A stretch of 64,000 nucleotides of DNA, taken from the NCBI GenBank assembly GCA_964019165.1, contig OZ025273.1, positions 11,731,279-11,795,278 on the forward strand, given 5' to 3'. Both the position numbers and the translations under genes were made by a program. Position 1 is the first letter of the stretch. The number at the start of each line of letters is the position of its first letter. The DNA comes from Mastigias papua (lineage: Eukaryota; Cnidaria; Scyphozoa; Rhizostomeae; Mastigiidae). The notes under the pieces are model-generated. The model was not told the origin of the DNA, did not search any database, and saw only the letters and a program-made list of their open reading frames with translations. Positions 10,389-20,444 of this stretch are shown piece by piece.

Positions 10389-11719
10389 AAACGCGCTAGT
10401 ATTATTGTTGACTTTTTTTACATAGAGTATTCACATGTTCGGACAATTTTAGTCGGCATTCAATAGTAATACACATTAGCTTTCCAGTGGCCATTTCAAT
10501 AATTGCTTTTTATTGAGTAGGTTCTAAAATATTTCACTTTTTTGCTTCAGTATATTTACACACGCAAAACTTGACGTATCTTCAATGAATGCTAGGAAAT
10601 ATTCAGCTCTACTCAATGATTTTATATCAAGCTTCCCTATAGACATCGCTGCATATTAGTTCAAAGATCTCTGTAGCTCTTCGCTACCTGTTGATGGAAT
10701 GTGCTTCTGTGATGTTTCTCATCACTGCGTGGCAAACAAAACTTTGTATAATTAGACTTCTGTTTATCAAAGCCCCGCACCATTTGATTTGCAGCACGAA
10801 TTTCCAAACTTTTGAATTTAACGTGACCATAGTCTCCATATCAAAGTATTTTATTCGAAGCTTTCACTGCATCATGGACAACTTCTTTTTCATCAGTAAC
10901 ATTCTATTGTTACATACCTCTTATTAACCTTTCTGTCGTAACAACCCTCCAGTTTCGGTTTTCAATTGTAGATTCATATGCAGCAAACTTTATACAATAT
11001 GACCATATCGCATGATCTATTCTGCCTGCATGATTTTGGAGACACAAAGTAAGTTATTGGAGAGTTCTGGTACTAGCAGTACATCTTCCAGCTCACTCCT
11101 TTATTTTGGTTTTTACCAATTTCAAAATTCAGCAACACTGTGCCTTTTCTAGTCGCTTTCGATATATTTCCATTGACCAAGCCGTCATTCTTATTTGCAG
11201 AACAGAGCGCCATTTCATCCACCACCATGGCCACCGCAGCACTGCCTGAGTCCTGTCTACTTCGGTACCTCTCAACAGTGCCATATGCTGTCTGCTGTTT
11301 GCCGTTGTAGGAAACAATAGAACAATTAACAGATGTTTCTTCAACTTCAAAAATACAGCTTTTGGCAAAGAGCTAGTTTACTAGCCCATATTTTTATGAA
11401 GCTGTCCACATAAATATAGGTCCTTGAGGATCTCCCAGTGAGCATGTACAACAGGGACGCCTCTACCTATGCTATTGCCTGAGCATCGTTCTCCTTTACA
11501 AAGTATTTAGTATACTTTTCCACTTCCGCTTGATGGGGTACAACTTCAGTTCCATCAACGGGACTCCATAGTCCACTTTCATTAAAGCCATATAGCTCTG
11601 CACTTATTAAGTTGAATAATTCATTTCATTTAGCGGTACAATGCTACTAGTTACATCGGTCTTGATTCTGGTAGCGAAAGTACATACATCCTGACATGCC
11701 TTAAGACAAAACATACTCA
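10389..11719. other. Intergenic, nothing recognised
   Basis: Short reading frames exist but none resembles a known protein, and no repeat shared with the rest of the window was noticed. Confidence 0.4.
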
Positions 11720-12444
11720 GTAACATAGGTAAATGTAAATACCTATGGAGACGACACAAGTCTTACTCATTCTAATGAAAAATTAGATAATGTAACAGAA
11801 GTGATAAATTCGGAGTTAGGAAACCTAAAGGAATGACTGCAGGGAAATAAGTTACCCTTAAACATTAATACGACTATCTGTACGATTATATATACAAGCA
11901 GTGTGGTAAGTGAACACTGTTGCCTAACTTTGCTACTATTAAGAAAACTATTCAGCGAGGAACTTCAGCAAAACTTTTAGAGATTCAGATAGATAATCAA
12001 CTACAATCGAAAGATCATATATCTCATGTATCATCCACAGTTGTGCGTGCGATTGGATGGATACAACATATGTGTGTAGATTGGACGAGATGTTGGAAAT
12101 TTTCTATCGAACCTCACTTCAAGTCTCATCAAGCCTTACTTTAGATATTGTTGTTCTGCTTGGAACTCATGCGTACAGGTATATACGACAAACAATCGAA
12201 AACTAGCAAAAACAGGGCTGTAAGGACAATATCCTATAGTCTATATAACGCACAAACTACTCCCCTACTGAAGCATTTGAAATTACCCAGCATTCAAGAA
12301 ATGATACTGCAAGAAACTGTACGCATTGTGTGCAAATCAATTAATAGTCAATTCGTAGATTTCTTTGCCTTTCTCCCTTCTCACAATACGCTGTTGAATA
12401 AGTATGATGTAACAGTGGTACCTCATTCAAATCATTCACTTTAA
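11720..12444 (+). pseudogene. LINE RT fragment (catalytic box to C-terminus)
   Basis: The plus strand reads YGDDTSLTHSNEKLD (a variant of the YADD catalytic box), then a shifted frame with AKLLEIQIDNQLQSKDHISH and NRAVRTISYSLYNAQTTPLL, the thumb and C-terminal region of a LINE like the one at 1.9-3.8 kb. Stops and frame changes interrupt it. Confidence 0.6.
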
Positions 12445-12776
12445 GGTGCAGCAGTATCATGTCTGTAAAACCCGAACGGGATTTTGCTGCATGCAAGATT
12501 TCCTTTACAAGCAATATCTTCTTAATAAATATATATTAAGGTTTAAATTCAAATGTATGGGGTGGTCCAAGTATTCTTGCCAATGATTGTAGCTTTATCC
12601 TCCAAATGTATTCGGGTGAGGAATAGATAACATTTCCAGTTTCACCAATTAATTTATAAACAAGCGTCCACATTCCTGGTCCTCTCACTCCTATTTAAAA
12701 AAGCAATCTTTAAGCAACCATACAAACAATTTGACAACTAAAATTTTTATAAAAACACCAATATAGGTAAAAGTCT

Positions 12777-13090
12777 ATGAACTCGGTTGCTATATGTATT
12801 CTATCAAGCCTACGTGATTGGCACCTCAAATTAGACGATAGCAAATGCACAGGATTGGTTTTTATTGACTTAACTAACGTGTTTGACACTGTGGAACAGG
12901 ATATTCAGGCTGAAAAGTCTACCTGTGTGGTAGGAAGTACGGATTTGAAATGGCTTCAGTCTTAGTTAAAGTATAAACAACAGTGCTGTAAAGTAAATGT
13001 TATCCTTTCTATCACACATAATGCCAAATGTAGTATACCTGTAGAGGCGATGCTTATAGCCTATGCTGCTCCTGTTATGCATTTATGATA
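12777..13090 (+). pseudogene. LINE RT motif A fragment
   Basis: CTGLVFIDLTNVFDTVEQDI is a mutated motif A of a LINE RT, followed by a corrupted WLQSLKYKQQ-type stretch. Motif A lies downstream of the thumb fragment at 12.4 kb, so this is a separate insertion rather than part of that copy. Confidence 0.55.
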
Positions 13091-14838
13091 TTTCGCTTTT
13101 ATACATGTGAGTTTCCACCTGCATTGAAAGTTTCTAATCTTAAAATTTTGCACTTTTACTAATCTGATTGTCAAAACAAGCGATTTCAGCTTAAATCCCA
13201 AAGGCAATGAAAGAAGTTACAAAGCTGATGACCTGAGAAGCCGGATCTCAGTACACTGAATACAGGCTATGCAACATGACATCTTTATGTCTTCGAATAC
13301 GTTGTACAGAATTGGTGAACCTGGAGAGACAATGCCCAAATAGCATGATCTCCACGTTTAAGAAAATAATATAGATTTTATTGATCACACATGTTCCATG
13401 ATGGAATATATTAAATTTGTACAGTTGCTGCTTGAGGAGAAGAATTATATGATTTTTGTGCCATGAAGCTTGAGCAAAAGATTGTTTTGGAAGAAGTGAT
13501 GTTTCAAGATGGCCTTATCGCAACTGGTAATCGATAAAAGACACAGATTTAAAGGTAAATCTTTTCATTTCAATTGTTTTTTGACAGTTATTGTAAGTAC
13601 CAGGGTTGCAACAACTATTTGAAGAGAACACTTCCAAACAGACCAATGTTCCATCTCATGCACCTTCTGTTCTCAGTTCAATTCTTTTGAGATTTCCTTT
13701 GCAGGCAATCGTTGGGAATCCCTGGAGGGCAGCTCCTCGAGAGGGCTTGGTCCCTTTTGCTTAAACGAAGGGAGTTTTTTCCTGGTTTTTCCTTTTAACG
13801 AGGTTCACTACTGTTTCTAGCTAGAGTATGCTAGCTATGTGCTTAGTGACTTCCTAACTAGTATCAGCCAACCTTTCTTGCAGCTTGAGTCTATTTGAAT
13901 CTGAACAGTTTGAATGAAATGTTGGATATGATTTTGGGTAAGACCTATATAAGTAACGAATGTCAGGCCCATTAGGATGGCACAATTAGGAATGCATCAT
14001 TGTACATGATGATCTATCAACGAGGCGTGCTCTGACTGATACCTGGCAAATGTCGCAATCTGATCAAACAGTTCCCCTATGTACAAGGACAATTTTAACG
14101 AAGACCGGTTGGAATATATATCTGAAAGGAAATCCTATCTAGGAACCATTTTTCTTTTAGCATTAAAAGTTATGTATGCATAATACCACAAGCGAAAATG
14201 ATAAAATTCGACTGCGTCCTGCAAGGTTAGGAAAGACACAAAGTCGTGTTGTCCCTACTTTGGATGATACTCACTACTATAATTTCAAGAGAGCTTCTTT
14301 ATTTCATACTGTGTGACATTTCCTTCCAACATTCCACTTCTACGGTATATACTATGAGATTGCAGCATCAGAGCTATCTGTGAGATTGAATTCTCCATAT
14401 GCTTGTATTTTCAGAAAATGTGCCCCCTCCAAACCCACCGTCCATATCTTAACACGTCGTGGTAGTAGCTCAGTTACAAATGACAATTTCGTGATCATGA
14501 GTAGTGTTGATCAGCACGAAAGTACAGCTAAGATCGAGCAGACGTTATAAAAACGTATCTTAGACTTAGTATACCAAATATCCAGGCTCGTGATATGTAT
14601 TATAGGATTCGAACCACAATCTCCCAGCTCTGCATATGTATGGCTTAGTCACAATACACTTAGAAGACATCCAAATTTAGCCTAATAATCATCAGAAATT
14701 TTAGCTCGGGTTCTACAACTATTCTCTTCACTTTGCGTAAAAGACTCCTATACACTTGTCATCATCATGAAAACTTTTAAAAATGAACCTGCCGAACCAT
14801 TTCTGTACTCTTCTTACAGCTAATGCCCGCTTTCCACA
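13091..14838. other. Intergenic, nothing convincing
   Basis: No coding similarity was recognised. A B-box-like GGTTCGAATCC (minus strand, 14605-14615) is the only suggestive signal; no matching A box was found. Confidence 0.4.
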
Positions 14839-15560
14839 GTGCGATTAAATGAGACCATAGAGATATGTGCTGATGTTTTATACCGAAGTGACCTAGATTG
14901 TCCTCCATTTACCGAGGGCACTTTCAAAACATTGATGCTTATTGCTACAAGAGGAATGACATTTAGCTTTAACAATCAGATGTATATGCACTTAGATCGA
15001 ATGGCAATAGGTAGTATTTTGGTATCGGTTTCATTCAACATTATTTTTGGCCTTCATGAAAATAGAATTTTGAATAGCACCTTATAGCCATGTTTCTACT
15101 TTCGATATGTCGATGATACTTTTGACATCTTTGGTCCTAACCAGAATAAGATCGCTTTTGTGAAAACTTCAACTCGCTACATCCAGCCAGCCTTATAATG
15201 TACAATGGAGATGGAGCAGCACACGTCCTTGAATCTTCTACGTACTTGGGCAGAGCAGTAGGGCACTGGATTTGTACAATTTGTTTAAAAATATTAGGCT
15301 CCTACCACTCATGAAAAGGTTGTGTTGCTTACGAATCTATATGCCAATGCAAAGTTCGGTATGTAGGACGCACTACGCAGTGATTAGTAGACAGAAGAAA
15401 GCAGCATATTCCCAGGAGCATCAGAAAGAAAACATTCAGTAAGACCAGCGGCAAATTTCTTAATAGCCAATCAAAAGCGATCCTTAATAACCAATCAGAA
15501 AGCTGAACGGTGACCTTATATGTTTAAATTTTGCTTACCTATCCCCTCTGGCAATGGTAA
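14839..15560 (+). pseudogene. Penelope-like element fragment (RT palm and GIY-YIG)
   Basis: FSFNNQMYMHLDRMAIGS is a mutated form of the Penelope FxFNNxMYxQxDGVAMGS block, and shortly after comes YFRYVDDTFDIF, the intact catalytic box. A deletion follows, then VRYVGRTT from the GIY-YIG endonuclease and a basic RRKQHIPRSIR stretch. The 3' flank (15430-15620) matches, in reverse, 31.5-31.7 kb. Internal deletion and stops make it non-functional. Confidence 0.7.
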
Positions 15561-15769
15561 AACATAGCTGTATAAACAAGGCCGTCATCAATACATACTT
15601 GCTAGAAACCCTCCCAGTTTTTGGTAGCATTGTCTAAGACAATAAGCTATAAATTCCTCGTGGCCCTAAGTGATGGCTTGATGAAAGCTTTTACAGCGAC
15701 TTTCAAATTTAATGCTTCCTAAACTACAGACCTTCACTACATCACGAAAAAGCGGTACTATGTTTTAGA

Positions 15770-15812
15770 CATACTGAAAAGCTTATTTTCGTCCGACACT
15801 CGTCAGAGTATG
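15770..15812 (-). ncRNA. Hammerhead-ribozyme-like motif at the Penelope-like end
   Basis: On the minus strand stem I arm CATACT is followed by the core CTGACGA, a short helix II segment GTGTCGGAC, the core GAAA, a weak stem III loop (AATAAGCTTTT), the cleavage-site C, and the second stem I arm AGTATG, complementary to the first. This is the type I order, with predicted cleavage between 15776 and 15775. Helix II has only two clear pairs and stem III is weak, as is known for some retroelement hammerheads, so activity is uncertain. Related, more degenerate motifs lie at 4230-4271 and 55354-55394. Confidence 0.6.
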
Positions 15813-17027
15813 AAACGTCGGATAGCGACCAACAGGTGAACCTAAATATATAGCCAGATGTGGGTACACGTGATATGATGAATAATGTGCCCAGTTAGCC
15901 GTATGATTGGCCACTTGGCACCTATTCACGAACTCTTTTTGTTTACACAAGACTGGTCTTTGAGTCTTTATGTAAACCGATTCCAAAACACTTAAATGAA
16001 AGGACGATCTTGCTTGCCCTATGATCCGAAAATTATCGTCTGAATATGTTTTGGCGCATTCTGGGTTTTTAATGAGATGTTGTCCTATGGCCGAATCACT
16101 TTTCATTTTAGAATTAGAATTTTTACACATACGAGGAGGCTGTTCCCTTATTATAGTGTTTTTCGTCCTGATGCTCCTGGGTACATATTGTTTTATTCTG
16201 TCTGTTAGTCTATGAGTAGTGCGCCCTACGTACCGAGCTTCACATCGACACAAAACATTCATAAACTACACAACCTTTTTGAGTGGTAGGAACGCTATCT
16301 TTTTTAGCAGATGGTAGCATGACCTTAGTATTGTAGACCACACGAGGTTTCACAGCATAGAAACAGGATGTAATGGCTTTGTTAATTTGGTTTTCAAATT
16401 TCGATGAAACATTACCAATCCAGGGCAATTTTAGGTAAACTGGGCACTTCTCAGGGCCACACGGTTTTTCCGCTGCAAAGTTGGCACGTTTTTGCTTAAT
16501 ACAAGAAAGAAGGACATCATCTGGATATCCATTTTCAATGAGCAGTTGGTTTACTCCATCAAGCTCTGAGCCTAATTTAGTTTTGGAGCAAATCATTAGT
16601 GCCCTGTGAACTAAGGTTGTGATAAGGCTAATTTTTCTTGCTTTTGGGCTGAAGGAATTACAACGGATGTATTGCCCGGTAAACGTTGGCTTCCTGTAAA
16701 CGCTGGTAAGAAATCCAGTGTCCTCTTTTTCCATCAAAACATCTAGAAAGCTCAAGGAGTTGTTTTGCTCCTTTTCTACTGTGAATTTTAAAGCTGGATG
16801 CAGCAAGTTAAGTTTTCCATGAAAACAGTCACAATCCAGCTCAGATCTAAAGATGACAAAAGTATCGTTCTCACATATCTAAAGTAGACACCTGGTTTTA
16901 CGGTGTTATCAAAAAGTCCACTTTCATGAAAGCCCACGAAAATTTTTGCTAACGCCGGCCCCAAGGGGCTACTCATTGCCACTCCATCTAATTGCTTATA
17001 CATTTGGTTGTTAAAACTAAATTCCAC
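15783..17027 (-). pseudogene. Penelope-like element (RT with GIY-YIG endonuclease), frameshifted
   Basis: Penelope-like elements encode one protein with an RT and a C-terminal GIY-YIG nuclease. Here the minus strand begins FSFNNQMYKQLDGVAMSSPL and continues through FRYV to the catalytic box, where a frameshift destroys the first Asp. The next frame carries SLSFLDVLMEKEDTGFLTSV, YRKPTFTGQYIRCNSFSP and VVYECFVSM. A second frameshift leads to RCEARYVGRTTHRL, the YIG half of the nuclease, then IGQHLIKNPECA and QARSSFHLSVLESVYIKT. It is 5'-truncated at about 17027 and ends in a hammerhead-like motif. Confidence 0.85.
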
Positions 17028-17030
17028 TCA

Positions 17031-17097
17031 AAAATGACAACCCCAGATCCTTTATCAGGTTTTGGGATCTGGGATCTGGACCTGGGGTTGTCATTTT
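17031..17097. repeat. Perfect 16-bp inverted repeat
   Basis: AAAATGACAACCCCAG (17031-17046) is the exact reverse complement of 17082-17097, with a 35-bp GATC-rich spacer. It sits at the 5' truncation point of the Penelope-like copy and may be a small fold-back element or an insertion scar. Confidence 0.85.
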
Positions 17098-17389
17098 AAA
17101 TAGATATATCATATATCAAATAGTTCCGGCTCCCAGGGAAGTAGCTCCCAAACCCAAAAGAAGTGTTCATACTTCAGCTTCACTACAGCAAAAGTCCTAA
17201 AGTGGACTTTCTCAATAGCCTCTTTTCCCCCTTTTTGTATCTCACAAGAATACTAAAACTACAACAGCAGTGTTTTTCAGCAGTTTGATCCTTATGTGTG
17301 GCGATGTTCAGTAATGTCCCGGGACTTAATATTGTAGAAGTAGTATGTTAGAATTGTCTTCCTTGCTTAACAACAAAGGAATAAAAATG

Positions 17390-18880
17390 CATCACCAGAA
17401 TGTGAGGGGACTCTCCGATAGCCTTGGACATGTTTCTGAACTATTAAAAAATTTTCTGGCCATTGGCATTTTTCATTGAGTGAAGCACATTGAAGCGGGA
17501 TTGGAGTAAGAGTAAGCAATATATGACATGGTTACTCGTTTATAAGTCGTCCATGGAGGTCCGGCAAAGGTGGAGGAGATGGAGCTTATATCGTTGATTG
17601 TATAGAATAGGATCAGCAAAATGATTTGGAAAACGATAACACCGAAGCAATTTAACTCACAATTAGGCCAAACAACTCACAATCGTTTCTTGTGGGGATT
17701 CTGTATCGCCCCCGTATAGCTCCAAATATCTTAGCAAAGATCTCAACACCCATTTAAATACCATGATCTCTAAAGTGTCTGAAAATTCACAAAAACAATT
17801 CTTATAGGAGACATGAATGTGAACTTCCTTAATTAGAATAACAAAGAATTCAAGGCTATTCTAAATATATTTGGTTTCAAACAAGTGGTAGATAAACCCA
17901 CGAGAATATCAGAGTCAGCCGAAACATTCATTGATATCATTGCAACAAACAATCAGGCGAATATGATGAAAACTAGAATCATTCCAACCAGCATTGGGGA
18001 CCATGGCATGGTTGGTTGTGTAAGTAAGCTAAATCACGCAAGCTTCAAGCCAAGGAAAATTACATGCATTGATTACAGGAACTACCTCCCCGAAGTAATG
18101 AACGAAGAGTTAGAAACGATTGACTGGTCAGCTTTCTATAGTTGTAGCAATGTGAACGAGGCCTGGTCTCAAATGAAAGATATCTTGCCTACCATTTTCG
18201 AACATCATGCTCCAAAGATTTGCAAAACGTAAGGAGCAAACCTGCTCCCTGGTTAACCAACAATGTGAAAAAGCCTTTAAATGACAGATATAAGCTTCTC
18301 CGAAAATCAAGAAGAACTAGGGCTGAATTAGATATATCCAAATATATTCAGAAAAGAACCGAGGTTAACATCGAGATCCGAAAAGCCAAGTCATCATTTC
18401 ATCAAAATCTACATTAATATATAAATACGCGTCCCCCCACTCCAGTTTCGAAAACTGCAGGCCAATTTCGGTTCTTCCGGTTCTATCAAAAATCATTCAA
18501 AAGGCTGTGCATTGGCAAGTCATGGAATTTATCGAGCAAAATAATTTGCTGTCTGCTTTTCAATTTGAATTTAGGCCAAATCTTTCAACGGAGGAGGCAG
18601 CAACCCTCTTATTGGACGACATACGCAAATATATGAAAGAAAGGAGAATGGTTCGTGCAGCGCTTATAAACTTAAGGAAGGTATTCTATACGATAAGTCA
18701 CTCAAACATGTTAGAACACCTTTCCCAATATGGAATTGGTGATGAAAAGCTTAATTGGTTTACAGACTATCTTTTCAACCGATCAGTAGTGGCGAGTTAC
18801 GATAACTGTCTATCCAACGCGAATGATGTCCTAACAGGAGTACCGCAAGGCTCAATCTTGGGTCCCCTGTAATTCATAAT
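17390..18880 (+). pseudogene. LINE with APE-type endonuclease and N-terminal RT, truncated
   Basis: HHQNVRGLSDSLGHVSELLK near 17.4 kb is the start of an APE endonuclease. MVDKPTRISESAETFIDIIA and SIGDHGMV (17.9-18.0 kb) are its end. A region with PAPWLTNNVKK follows, then RT blocks LLSAFQFEFRPNLSTEEA, LINLRKVFYTISHSNML (motif A with its Asp replaced) and GVPQGSILGPL at 18.87 kb, where similarity ends. The catalytic YADD box and the C-terminus are missing, and several frames are used. Confidence 0.75.
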
Positions 18881-19278
18881 AATTCATAGCGATATTGATT
18901 TAGGCTGTAGGCAGTAAATCCTTAACATAGGCTCGAAAAATCAGTCAACCAAGTAATAATTCGAGGTTTTTGATTGGAAGATAGTTTATATGTCATACCT
19001 GTACATTACAGGCCATGAGTAGCTAGTCAACAATAAGAATAGCTATTCAAGCCAATGAAGTTGAAGATTGTAAACAACAGAGCATGTGAGTTTGAAAGCA
19101 TGAAAGGCCGATAGAGGGGTGAGTGGCACGTTCTAGAGTCTTTGTGCAATGTGTTTAATTAGTATGAATCTTCAATATTTCGTCGATTTCTATTACTTTC
19201 AACATGATATCATTGAAATAGATCGAATTCCAACACATGCCCAGCGAGAAGCCTACCTGATCATATGGTCTTATAGTA
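18881..19278. other. Intergenic, nothing recognised
   Basis: No gene or shared repeat was seen up to the terminal repeat of the pogo/Tigger-type element. Confidence 0.4.
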
Positions 19279-19706
19279 TACCGTCAAAGCTCCGTTAAGC
19301 CCCAGGGGGGGGGGGTTATTTATTTTTTGCAATCCTATAGGAGGGCTTGAAAGAGAGGAGGCTTATAAGAGAGGGGGCTTATTAAAAACAAAAGGCAAAT
19401 TTTTATGCCAAAATTTATAAAGCAAACATTTTGCTAGCAGCTGCGTAGGTGTGTACACACTTGGTAAAACAACATACTCATCTTCATCAAAATTATTTGG
19501 ATCCATTGTTGGTTCTGAGACAACTTCCTTCTCGGATTTCTTCAAAAGGATCACCATCAGTATCCTCAAGACTTGTAAGGCGCTCAAGTAAACCTTTACA
19601 TGTGCCATTCTTAATGCACATGATTTTATCATCAGCAGTTCCGTCAAGAGACCCACTTAGTGCGCATAATTTTAAACTCCAGTTAGTACTCTCTTTCCTT
19701 GGCATC
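19279..19706 (-). mobile_element. Pogo/Tigger-type deletion derivative, 3' part (split by BEL/Pao)
   Basis: The left end reads TACCGTCAAAGCTCCG, a near match to the reverse complement of the right end at 28292-28316 (TACCGTAAAAGCTCTATT), so these are terminal inverted repeats with TA at the border. Subterminal GGGGCTTAT-type motifs repeat. On the minus strand two overlapping frames (19705-19493, 19656-19363) encode WSLKLCALSGSLDGTADDKI, like the C-terminal SFxxCGxxxxLDGSEDD tail of pogo/Tigger transposases. The transposase core is deleted. The two halves are separated by the BEL element with a GCATC duplication. Confidence 0.65.
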
Positions 19707-20059
19707 TGTTGAATTTTATGATGGAATGTTGTTCAACTCAGCTACAGAATGAACTCCAAAAATTGCGAGGGATTGTATTGAATCAAAGTTATGTCTAAAC
19801 AAAGATGCGAATGAAACTAACGTATAATAAAAAGCGAACCAAATAACGATAATAGATGTGAAAGTACGTAAAGTGTTTCTCTAAATAGCTGCTCCTCAGC
19901 GACTGAATCTCTAAACGTTTGTTTTGCGTATTTACTGTTCCTTCTTTCTCCTCATCATCGAAAACTCTCCTCGCGTCTCTTTCTCTCTCCAAGATATGAT
20001 CTCCTTACTTCCGTTCTTATCCCACAGGGATACAAGTGCGTTCGATATCATATTCATCA
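19707..20059 (-). repeat. BEL/Pao 3' LTR (353 bp)
   Basis: On the minus strand it begins TGATGAATATG directly after the polypurine tract and ends with CA at 19707. The full sequence is found again, interrupted twice, at 26089-28237. Confidence 0.95.
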
Positions 20060-20069
20060 TCCTCCCCCC
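20060..20069 (-). promoter_or_regulatory. BEL/Pao polypurine tract
   Basis: The minus strand reads GGGGGGAGGA directly before the TG of the 3' LTR, the expected priming site for second-strand synthesis. Confidence 0.8.
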
Positions 20070-20132
20070 TGATTGACGAAGGTCAATCAAGAGTCAACGA
20101 ATAAATGTTACCAACGAAATAATTGTTAAAAT

Positions 20133-20444
20133 TTAAGAAATATGAGCGACAACGTCTTTATCTGATAACATAGTAATAGGAATATTATTTACATCTTCGT
20201 TCAAGTTCGATTTCTCGGTTTCGAGTTCTGTTAATTCCAACGGGTACAGTTTCTGGACTGGACGTTTTAATACGATAGGATTACCTGATTTATCTAACGA
20301 ACGAACTTCGGCAGCACGAATAATGTTATCCTTTGCAGGTAATAGACGAACGATTTTTCCTAATGCCCAGCGTTGTCTGGGTAACTTGTCTTTATGTATA
20401 CAAACAATGTCTCCCAATTTCGGTATTCTACCGGCGAGTTTATT
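20133..20444 (-). CDS. BEL/Pao pol C-terminus (DUF5641-like), separated by one TGA
   Basis: The segment encodes GDIVCIHKDKLPRQRWALGK and IVRLLPAKDN, then VLKRPVQKLYPLEL, the conserved tail after the integrase core of BEL/Pao polyproteins. It is in the same frame as the integrase ORF and separated from it only by a TGA at 20445-20447. The tail probably helps integrase bind DNA or target sites, which is inferred from the family. Confidence 0.8.
   Translation of the reverse strand, partial: NKLAGRIPKLGDIVCIHKDKLPRQRWALGKIVRLLPAKDNIIRAAEVRSLDKSGNPIVLKRPVQKLYPLELTELETEKSNLNEDVNNIPITMLSDKDVVAHIS

Noticed and set aside
11129..11368. 79-codon minus-strand frame
   Set aside because: Composition and context look random; no domain recognised.
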